From: Lineus longissimus
Lineage: Eukaryota > Nemertea > Pilidiophora > Heteronemertea > Lineidae
Length of the DNA: 64,000 bases
Assembly (NCBI RefSeq): GCF_910592395.1
Contig: NC_088314.1
Location: forward strand, 8,618,001 to 8,682,000
Reading direction: 5' to 3'
Part shown: positions 13,801 to 25,800 of the stretch, piece after piece
Layout of the letters: the number at the start of each line of letters is the position of its first letter
How positions within the stretch are numbered: position 1 is the first letter of the stretch
Translations under genes and position numbers: made by a program
Notes under the pieces: generated by a model
Seen by the model: only the letters and a program-made list of their open reading frames with translations
What the model was told of the DNA's origin: nothing
Database searches by the model: none

Positions 13801-16800
13801 GCTTTTATTTCCTCTAATTGTTTTAATGTTACCAAAAGGTTGCTGTAGTCGACATGTTTCAGTATAAAATCAAATGCTATTTATCCCAAAATCAAACTAA
13901 ATAAACGCATCCTTGCAGATATAGACGAATGTATATCTGGTGATGCCACGTGTAGTGAGGACAGGGGAACCGTATGTACGAATGAGAAATACACCTCAGT
14001 GCATAAGACGCATTCGTGTGCATGCAAGCCAGGATTCGCCATTACAGAGACTACAGATCCAAAGAAGTGCGAAGGTACGTACGGCCCGGGGACAGAAGAT
14101 GTAATGTCATTTATTTTTTCGGACACATTAAGTGCATCTTAAATGAGCAACTGTAAGGGCACTTAAATGGAAAAGGATGGCGTTATGACGTTGTCGCGGG
14201 GTTTATGCCTTACCACAAACTACTTTTTCATGCACTTTGAGTTATCACGAGTTTATTGCGGTCTCGATGATTTATTTCGCTCTAATTTCATCCTGGTGTG
14301 GTAAGTAAGTAAGTAAAACCACAGCAACCTATGGTCATTATGATGTTATAGAAATACTTGAGGTAGGGGGGGGGGGGGGGGGCATAGTCATTGCGGTAGT
14401 GTCATGATACCAACAGTGCCTTTAAAAATCTCTGCTTTCAAATATTCGGAAGGATTTTATAAATTTGCGTCTGAGTCCCTTATCTCCCTTAACGCATATG
14501 AGCATAAGCAATTGCATTGTGTATTACAATTCACCAACTGATTTTTTTAATCAGAATTGTCTATGGCAAGAACAATGATATAATGCAATTCAAAAGTCAA
14601 TTTTGAGATAAAAAATGTACAGTGACTATTTTTTATGTCTGATGTTCAAAAGTTCGTTATTTCATGATCATCTTTCTTCTGTCCTTTTTTCGATAATATT
14701 ACAAATGCCTGCAGCTACCGTTTTTTTATGTTTTAGACATTGACGAATGCACCAAAGTACCGCCCGTATGCCCAACAAATAGCTGGTGTTTGAACACCCC
14801 GGGAAGTTACACATGTCATTGTAATCAGGGCTTCAGGATGAACCATGACACAAAGCAATGTGAAGGTAAATATAAATTCACTTTGGGCGATATGTTTCTA
14901 GTAAGAGTAGAATGCTCTCAAGTGCCACCTGATGCTCAGCCAAGAGTCGGTGTTTGACCTACTTCAACTGGCACGTATTTCCTTTTTATTACTGTTTAAA
15001 ATTTCTTTGGTGTCATATCAGAACCTGAGAAAAGCACTCAGTTGCACTGAATGATGGTTCATGTACACACGTTCAGGCCCTCTTTTCTCAAAGAACGAGC
15101 AGAAAATTATTACACTGTAACTGATATGAGTTAAATGACGAATTCTATAAAACTAAAACAATGAGCAGAATTCACGATCCTCTTTTTCGTGGCGCCCCAG
15201 GTCCGATTCAAAATGGATGACGGTAACCAATAAGTTATCAGATATCATCAGTTAACTTCTATGTGGCTGACTTGGAAATATACTTCAAAGTGATGTAAAC
15301 ATGATGTAAAATTATCTAAATTTTGTCAAAACACGAAGTCACATGGAACATAAAGACTCTCCGTAACGCCTCGATATAATCAACAAATTATAGAAAGGCA
15401 TGATAAGGATAGAAAATTTCCCAATGTGCGTTCCACCTCAGTGTAATGAAAAGTAATAGAAAAGTGCATCTTAAAAATAACCTTTTGTTTTTCAAAATTA
15501 CAGCTGACTTATGTTGTTTTGTGATTCAGAGTTTAATCTATGTGATATTCAACACAACTGCTCCCAGGTTTGCCGAAAGGGTAACAAGGGGACGTACGGA
15601 ACCTACTCTTGTAGATGCGACAATGCCAATGCGTTTAGCCCGCAGAGTGATGCTGTTACTTGCAAACCGAAAGGTAATGTAAAAAAAGCTCAAAAAGCTC
15701 ATTTCTACGAGTAGAGCAAAAATGAACTTGAGATCTTTGACAACATTTTATTGACTAGATAAAATGAATTATCTTTGTCAATGATGAACCGATGGAACAG
15801 CTTTAGATATGAGCCTTATTCATAGGATTGTTTACTGATGAGAGTCTCTGTGACTGTGACCGGATAGAATAAATTTCATCTCTTTTTTTTCTTTAGCTCA
15901 GTATGAATGTGACTCCTCTGAAAAAGCCTTATGCGATGGTGGGAATGCCCGGTCCATTTGCATCAAGGACGATAAGAACGGCGGCATCTCATGTCGATGT
16001 CCCAGGGGTTTCCATTCAAAGAGGGATAACAGTGGAACTTACACCTGTTCAGGTAATTGTATAGGCCTACTAGTATATTGCGTACCATTACTCTCGCCGA
16101 TATATCAATATGGGGCGATGGAGAAACAATGAGTTACACAACTGAACAAAAAACGGGTAAAAGATCTTCGTTCCAATTTAGACATTAATTGTCATAAGTT
16201 TTGAAGCCATTTTTGTTTCTTCAATTTGATATCTGTAAACTATTGACTTTATTCGGGAAACTGTGTAATCGGCTTTGAGGGAGGTGTACACATGTTATTT
16301 TGAAAACATATAAAAAATGATGAGGTAATTGCCTTTGTTATGGGAGCAGACACAACACTGAAACACATCTATCGTAAAAGAATATTGTAGAGCATTGTTT
16401 GACTTGTCATATACAACAATGAGACTTGAAATTAATCATGGATACGACCTCCGCCTTTAAAAAAATACCAAAAAGTGCCACCTTCGAACCACCGGCGGGA
16501 CTCGAACCCGCAATCCTCGGCTTAGGAGGCCGATGCCTTATCCATTGGGCCACGGTGGCGGTTGAACACTGCTCGCTCATATGAAATTATATTCTCATTC
16601 AAGCTGACAGTCGTGAATACCATATATCATTTAATTGATCGATACTGCATACAGTGTTCAACAAACAGATGTTGATACCTGCCCGAGCAACCGGTACTGC
16701 AATCATCTGTTGTTCGTAGCACACAGCTGTTTGAACCAGACGGCAAGACAGTCGTCCATACCGCGATATCTGTTCACACTTGCCACCATTTGTCATGCGA

Positions 16801-19800
16801 TATACAAATATTCATGCGATCATCTTTGCATCTATTGTAAATTTGTCTCCTAGGATGCTCTAATGAGTTTTGAGAGGGCCACTTACATACATGAAGATTA
16901 TTGTTGGTACTGCATTATCATAGAGTTGGATTTTGATGAGTCTTAAGCGGAGAAATGTCATTATACGTCTGCAGGCAATAATCTAGCCTAACTCTTACGA
17001 GGAACTTTTCAGATATGGACGAGTGTCTTTCCTCACCATGCGATGTCCGAACAAGCGATTGCAAGAACACTGTCGGAAGTTTCGAGTGTGTGTGTAAGAC
17101 TGGCTACGAGTCAGCGCTGAGCAAGCGTTTGTGTCTAGGTAAGGCTTCGACTAAGATGTTCTAAAATGAAATTGCCACCAAAGACAAAAACCTCACAAAT
17201 AAAACATCAGTTGCAGCGCCCTGTTTCACCTGGTCTGACTTTTGGGTTACAATTGCAATCTGGTTAGATCGACGTGGAACTACACCAAACGTAAGCAATG
17301 GTAAATAACGGCCAGGTTGTGTCCCTTTATTTACCAATATTTATTTCGGCGGAATTCTTAGAAGTTATCCTTTGTCGTTTGAGAGATTTCTGGCAGTAGC
17401 CTATGTTCGAGCCCCGTCATGTTGTGATTTCGCACTTGGGCCAATAAAGGATTGTGGTGACTCTGTGATGAATTCACAGTGTCCTACATGGATTGCCCAT
17501 GGGTTGCTACATCAGCAGGCTTACAAACATATGTTACATGAGGAACCGGTATGGCTTACGGCGTGCGTGGTAAGTTATGATTGTTTTCTTTTTCTTCAGA
17601 TATTGACGAGTGTGCCAAGGGTACCCACAACTGTAATGCGTCATCTGTATGTGTGAACAGTCCTGGAGGATTCTATTGCAAGTGTCCGGATGGATCAAAT
17701 ATGGAGGGAAATATATGTGAAGGTAAAAACGAATAGGAGGCCTTTCGAGAAATTATAGCATTTGCCGGTCTTCTAAACTTCCACTTAACCGCCTACCAGC
17801 GGAGCTCGATGGGGTTAAGTTAGACACGGCAATGCCGCGGAAAGCAATCCCGAAATGATTTTGACACGCCGTAGACGCGGCAATTAACAGATCGGATAAA
17901 ATCACCATAAAAAAGGAGTTGGGCAGATGGAAGCACGATCATAGAATGCCAGTGCCTCTTTTTCAATCCCAACACCATCTTCCAGATCTGAGGAAGTCAT
18001 CAGCTGTTTAAATTTTCCCGTTTACTGATTGGCTGATACTTAGTCAGAAGTTTATACTTTGCTGATTGATGATTGGTTGACGACATGTATTCTTCCGCAG
18101 ATATAAACGAGTGCATATCTGATTGGACGAACAAATGCGACAAAGAAAATGGCGTCTGTGAGAACAAGTCACCGGGGTACTCGTGTAAATGCAAGGATGG
18201 TTTTGATGGGAATGGCCTACTATGTACAGGTAGGTTCTCTTGTTGTCGCCATTGAGGCTGCATGCATGCAATGACCTCGTAAAAATTAGTTTGTTTTATT
18301 TATCATCGTATTTACTAGTGAACATATTGTGGGATTGGCATGATTGTTTTCTTTTTTTCAATTTCAGGTGTCGAAACATGTAATATGGATGAAAGAAAAG
18401 CCTGCCCTCCATATTCCGCTTGCACGAAAAGTCCTGGAGATTTAAAGCCAACGTGCACTTGCTACAGGGGATATAGGATGAGCTTTGGAAATTGCACCGG
18501 TACGAAAACGATTGAGGTCAACTATTTATCGTTGAAAACATATATTTTTACATCACTTCTCACTGTGGTAAAAGTTTGAAAATGTCATCGATAGAATGTC
18601 CGGAAAAACAAACGATTCTAATATGCGCTTTTAAATATTCGAGGTACGCCATGAACTCTTTAGAACCATTTACCATAATTCGTCAGTACACAATTAAAGT
18701 CGGGATATTTTCGACTGTTACACCGGACCTGCATGTGTGCAAGTACTTTACATTTGCTGAATTTGATTTCGAGAATTTGGCACTTTGGGTTACTTACATC
18801 AATTACATAGGAGCTGCAGCAATTCACGTTACAGTAACCATTTTAGCACGACCTGAAAGGAACAAAAAATATAAAACAATGCATTCAAATGTACATTTCT
18901 TGCCTGATGACAACTGTTTTCTTTAGATATTGACGAATGTTCAGAACCAGGTACACCGTGCGTGAACCAACTCGCTACATGTAGAAACCTGGTACCGGGG
19001 TTTGAATGCATCTGTAAGACAGGATACACGGGCAATGGTGTGATTTGTGAAGGTGAGGTTGATAAAGTAGAGAATTGGGTTGTTGTATGAGTCCATATTG
19101 ATATTTACAGTTGAACTATCAGCTTTCAGAAAAACTCTGATTATATCTATGACCAAATAAGACATCGTCAGTCCTTTTCTGGGGTTAAAATCGCATTCTA
19201 ACCGGTTTCCTCCCTTGCAGATATCAATGAATGCCAAACAGGGACCCACGAGTGCGATAAGCGGCCAGCCCAAGCATTCGTCACCGAGCCCAGGGCCAGT
19301 TGTCACAACACCAATGGAAGCTACGTGTGTACTTGTTACCCCGGCTTCAAACAGGGAACGGACGGGAAAACATGCAATGGTAGGGTTGATGTAGCTTCGA
19401 AGGTCGTGAAAGAAACATACGGGATGTCCTCAGCCTATTCTTTCTGTACTATACATTTCGGAGATCCACAAAAGGGTACCAGTAGGACTAAGTAGGCCCT
19501 GGTCCCGCCTTTATTGTGATTTGTCATGCAAAGTCTGCAAAGCGCCGTTTCCCATACCGTCCTGGAACATTGACTAACATAACATTTGAAATACTCGTCG
19601 GTGTGGCTTACATATCTTTAGCCAATGACTGTGACGACCTGTGCATACAATAACATTTAAATAACACTGTTCATGGAGTATAAATAGCCAATTATAATAC
19701 ATGCAATATATTGCACCCCAAGAGGCCTCTTAAAAATGGCACCCGATACCGATATTCACGAGTTACAGTAACTGTATCCTGATTTTAAAGAACATTAAGT

Positions 19801-22800
19801 GGATTCCGATCGACTAGTGCTGATGTATCATAGGATGGATCATGTCAGAACGGTTTTTTATGTTGACGTGCAACGCGACGTATCAGAAATTGACAGACTC
19901 GATACGGTTTGAGGTGAAAAGAAATTACCATTTGTGCGGAAACAGTGAATCTTCTATGAGACCTAAACTGCCAGCAGAATCATTCCATGTGCCATTGCTT
20001 CTTTGTCTCTGTCAGGGTCATATCCTAGCAAGACCGTTAAGAAATACACCGATAAACTAAATAAACAAAATTAGCAAACACATCGGGTGAGACTCTATTA
20101 CATGTATGTCCAGCTTCTTTTAGAGTCTGAGTTTTTTTCGCCATTAATTTTTTTATCGTTCCAGATATTGACGAATGCCAACAGGGAATACACAACTGCA
20201 GCTACGGGTGTGAGAATACGGAAGGATCGTATAAGTGTACCTGCCCGAATGGACTACTCCTTGACAGGGACATGAGATCTTGTTTCGGTAAGTAAAGTAT
20301 CTGTCCTTACAGAGATCAGTCGTTAGAAATTATATTGGTAAGACTATGGTTAAACATGGTAAGATACGTCTTACCATTAACTTATATCAATAGTAAAAAG
20401 AGAAGCGCACGATCATGACAAGAAAATAACTGTGGTAATAGACATACATGCTTAGGCGTAGCCATGATTTCCAAAGGGGGGCAATTTTCGAAATTTATGA
20501 AATATACACATGTATAATTCAACAAAGGGATTGTCGTGGTCAAATCCAACGATTTTCCCAAAAGGAATCCCCTTCCTTTAAGGTATGCGGTATCTATGAC
20601 CATAAAACTATATGCTGAGAAATATAGCTAGATTCTTAGTATTTCACTCAAGACATACATTTCTTAAGAAAGAGTTGCTTAAACGTTACTAGATTATGAT
20701 AGGAATCTTTTTAGTAACTTTTAGGGTAACCAATTTAACATTATTTCCCTATTATTATAGTTGATAAGCCATGTGTTTTACGAAAAGACTGTGAGCACAT
20801 TTGTGTAAAGGTGAATGGTCAGGAGAAGTGCCAGTGTCCGGCGGGTTTCACCATAGCTACAGATGACAAGTCATGCAGAAGTAAGTTATTTCACAATATA
20901 CTAAAAAAAGATTTCTAATTGGCTAGGGAGCGTTCAAATAAGGCGAATAAACCCTAAAAAAGATACATACTATGTAGTTCAACACTTTACCTCGATAACC
21001 TTGTATTATAATCTGAAGTATTTCTAATTCTATTTCTAATCCAGATATAGACGAGTGCGTAGAATTCCAGTCTACAAACGGGCCTTGTGATGATATACAA
21101 GGAGTCTGCGAGGATACGACAGGGTCGTTTAAATGTTCGTGCCGGAGTCAACACCAACTCGGTCCAAATAATGAGTGCAAAGGTAGGGCTACAAGACGAT
21201 CCTTTTGGAGTTCTGCCTCAGACCCCAAGCGTACATTTCCATATCTGAGAAGTGTGCTCTATATAGTCTAACATAATTATTCTCAAGTTCGAAGTATTGT
21301 CATACCCCGAAATATGCTAACATTACATGCTTTCGAAACTTCCTCGAGAAATTGGGAGTAACCTTACGGATTTCCCCTCAATCATGTAATGTCAGACCCA
21401 GTGCTACCTATAAAGACACCACCGAAGCCAGAATGGTGGTGAATTCGAAATAGGCCGAGGGTAGGTCAGCTTGCTTCTTTAGATCTCATGCTTTGCCTCG
21501 TGCTCTTGCATGCCATGTTTCGTTTACACGCCACCGTTACTGGCTGCCACAGCAACATTGACTGACAAGCAGGCTGTGATCACACTAATTGCTCAAGATC
21601 AGGCATCGCATGATGCATTGGGCTGAACCGACCAGTTCAGATTCTTCCTGTTTAACCATAAGGTTGTCCCCGTCTTCAGATCGCGACGGCAGTTGGACCG
21701 AATGGGCGATCTGGTCACCATGCTCCGGTGGGTGTCATGGCTCCAGAACACGAAAGAGACTGTGTATAAATCCACGCCCAGCGGGAAAAGGGGCACCATG
21801 CCCGGGATCAGGCACAGAGAAAAAACCGTGTCAGAATACGTGCACTTGTAAGTATATAATAGGAAGTTTCATCACCATCACCATCTTCATCGTTTATTGG
21901 ACTTTATGTAATAGCATCTTTACGCTAAGTAATTCTTAATCAAGCACACGTATATGCACATGTTAAAGTAGTAAAAGATACAGATGACTCTCATTCCAGA
22001 TAAATCGTACAGTTCAAAGGCGCTCCTGATGAAATTCGAAACTGCCGCCAAGGTTACTCCTTATATGGTAAGCTTAAAGGTTCAACCATCACGTTCCTCT
22101 GTTAATCTTATCCAAAATAGTATTACCATCTCAGCTTGTCGTACACTAAGTGAAATGATGCTGTACTAATAGACTGATGTAAGGTAAATGCACTAAGTGT
22201 GATTATGCTGTACTAATAGACTAATTCAACGTAAATGTTCAGTCCTATGGTAAAACCTTTCGTTATTTTATCAGCCACAGAATCTTTATCGGATCGGGCT
22301 TTATTATTGGCGTTCCTGCTCATTTTTTGACACCAAACAGTTTCAAATGCAAGCGAAAAACTCCTGTTGCTCAACTAGACATTTCTGATATCGTTGCAGT
22401 GGAGCTGTTGCATAGCAAGTGCCCTTCGTCACACAGTCTCCGAAGCTGTCCGTAAGTGGTGCGACACCGACGTAGCAACGGGGTGTAAAAAGCCGAATCA
22501 AATGTAAGTTCCGTAAAGTACTTCATTTTGGTTTGTCAATACGCCTCTAGAAATTCAGCAGACACAACATGCGTATAGTCTGCCAAGTAAACTGAACTTC
22601 ATCAAAGTCTTGGTACGATATCCGTGCTTTTATTTTGCTTTTATTCTTCGATGCTTTGTCGAAATGGCCAATCTGTTTTTGTCTCCTTAAGGATGACGCT
22701 GTTTGAAGAAAAACTTGCGACTGGATGACTTAAATGTTCTTATCAATACATGTATGTGAAATATACTAGAAGTTATTCATACTTGGGTTGTTGAAATAAC

Positions 22801-25800
22801 AATATTTTGAAAGCAGATTTTGACCGGCATATCAAGGTATATTCTATCTTTAATATCGAAGTGGGATTATAGTAATTCCGAAAGAAAATTGTCATCGTCT
22901 CCAATGGAATAGAGTTCAGGTTATTGCTGGGACAGGATGTAAAGATTTATATGAAGTAGGCTTAGTAAAATTCGTAGAAAACTTATGAAATGAGAGCAAT
23001 ATGAAAAGTGTCTTCACATTTAGAAACATGCGTTACTAATAGCTTACATACGTTTTAGAGCCCCGAAAAAGGAATACAAACGAACGATCTATTTGGATCC
23101 GATCGCGGGTTTTCCTGTCTTCGGTGACAAAAAATTGGAGGTTGGATTTACCGTGAGTGTCAAAGGAACTTACGCCGAGTGTTTCTCAAGTACGAGTATG
23201 GCTTCGACCGATTCTACAAAGTCGCTCTCGTATGAAGAGATGTTTGGTTTACTGAACGATGAAAAAAGGTAATAATTAGAATAAAACAAATGTCATGTCA
23301 AGTACATTTTATTACAAGCACTCGTTTTCTGTGCTTAACCTGAAGGTGACAGGGGTCAAACATTTTCTATTGGCATTTTCTCTTTCCTTTACAAAAAGGT
23401 CAATACAAACTCGAAGGATACCCAATGACGCTGAAACCATTTGGTTCTAAAAATCATTTGTGATGTGTTTTTTCTTCTCGAAAACTAATAATAGCTTGAT
23501 TACGAGTTTAATGGCGGATGATGGCCGCCTCTACATAAGACACCCTGATAACTTGACAGCCTACAAATGAACCAGAGATCTTATGCAGCCAAATAATGTC
23601 ACCGAAACAAGGATTCGTATGGGGATATCTAGAGGTTACTTTCGCAATTAACTACCGTGGCTATTATGGGGTAATTTACCTATGTATGGTCATAATTACA
23701 CAAATTGTCAGTGATAGTGGCTGAAGCCATAGAAGAATGAACGAACATTAAGGAAGGTCTTTTTCACATGTCTTATAAGATACAGTTGCTGTAACTCGTG
23801 AATATCGGTATCGGGTGCCATTTTGAAGAGCCCTCTTGGGGTGCCATATATTGCATGTATTATAATTGGCTATTTATACTTCATGAACAGCGTTATTTAA
23901 ATGTTATTGTATGCACAGGTCGTCACAGTCATTGGGTAAAGATCTGTAAGCTACACCAGCGGGTATATCTATTGTTTTATTAGTCAATGTTCCAGGGCGG
24001 TATGGGAAGCGGCGTTTTGCATATTGTGCATGACAAGTCACAATAAAGGCGGGACCAGGGCCTACTTTGTCCTACTGGTACCTTTTTGTGGACCTCCGAA
24101 ATGTATGGTCCTACTTTTATAGTATAGAAAGGATAGGCTACCGGTATTCACGAGCACATCCCGTATCTCAAGAAGCGAGTAAAAAATCTGGTCTAGATAA
24201 GTGCATAAAGTAATACGTCATTCTCTTCGCCGTTGCAGCAAGAGCAATTTAATGACGGCGACAATGGCATCTCTAAAAAATGCTCTCAAGACAAACTTTG
24301 ACCTGAAGCTTACTAGCGTAGGCCGGATCTGGACTCCTGCTACTTCACCGCTAGATACCACGCCTGCGCCGACTACAGACGATGTAGGTATTCCAAGACC
24401 CATTCCACAATCCGCGTTAGCCTACCCAATTACTGGTAAAATTTGTCTTTGCGTAAAGAAGCGTTTCTCAACCGCTACAAGCGCTGTTTTAATTGCGTCG
24501 ACACAGTACAATCACTACGTCATTTTAAAAACCCTTAACAGAAATTTGTTTTTTTATTTCAAAAACCTCAGTACGAATCAAAGGTAACACAACAAAGAAA
24601 GACATTTTGCCCAGAGTTGAAATTCCGCGGTGATCGTGTTCTCCAGCAGATTTTATAATAGGTTCGGGTTACTGATATACGATTTGCAGAGACTGACCTT
24701 GTGCACTTATTATTTAGTACCGTTCACCCAGTTTCATTTTTTACACCAGCCCACGAAGAAAACTGATAACATCCTGTATATTGCAATCGGAGCTGCTGTT
24801 GGTGGAGTGGTTCTCATCGTCATCATCATTGTTTTGTCATGCAAATACTGTGGCAGGAAGGGAAGGTAGGTCAGTTGTGTGTCGATAGGTGGCAGGGTTA
24901 GATTGGTTAGTTTTGTACTTTCACATGGTAATGGTGGCACGTAACCAAGTCAAGATATCTTTAGTTTTGGTGGGGATTCATGCAACGCGTTGTTTATTCA
25001 AAACAATATCTATATCAATATTACATGATCACATCGCAAGAAATTATTTGTAATAAATAGAGGACAAATCTGAAGCAAACTTTATCCAGAATCTAGAATC
25101 CTAGTTGGTCAAACGATCAGCCTAGATGAGTTAAGCTTATGCTCATCATGGAGTTCACAAACGCTCCAACTTTTTATCGTTTTAAGTCTAAAATTCAATA
25201 TGCATATAATGATGACTCCCTTGGTCCATGATTTCCAATGTAGTCGACCCCTTAGATGATTTGGTCTTGACCTACTTCTGTATCCTTATTCAAGCATGCA
25301 GTAAATACACCGTACCCACCCAACCCATCGCATGACAAAGCATGGTAATTATACGTTAGTTGATAGCGTGATGTGATGGTTCATTGTAAGTTGTAGTTGC
25401 CTTTATATGTATCTGGTGTGAGGTTAATAGAAATCGAGATGGAAAATATCATTTTGTCACACAAGGGTTCGAGATATCAACATTCTTTGTACCATCTCTT
25501 GCACTGCTCTTCGATATGGACTAGCATAAAAACGTAATATTTCATGTGTTATGTAGATGAATCTGTCACAGATATCAGAATGGTTGAAATCTGTTCATTA
25601 AAAGATAACCAAACGTTTTTCTTTCTTCTCAATATAACTCTTTGTGATTAAGGTTATTGAAGGTTTAGTATTATCGAATATCTACATGAGCATGATAAAA
25701 TGTGAAGCAAACCCTTGTAAAATGGCAATCGCCTTATATACCTAGTGTGTTCGTGTTCGAGGTGACTCCAACTATAAGCTAATAATGCATCGCACAGTGC

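Noticed and set aside
24384-24425. Alternative donors for exon 29 at 24388 and later
   Set aside because: They give phase 1 or another frame and would not join to the membrane exon, whereas GAT/GTAGGT gives phase 0.
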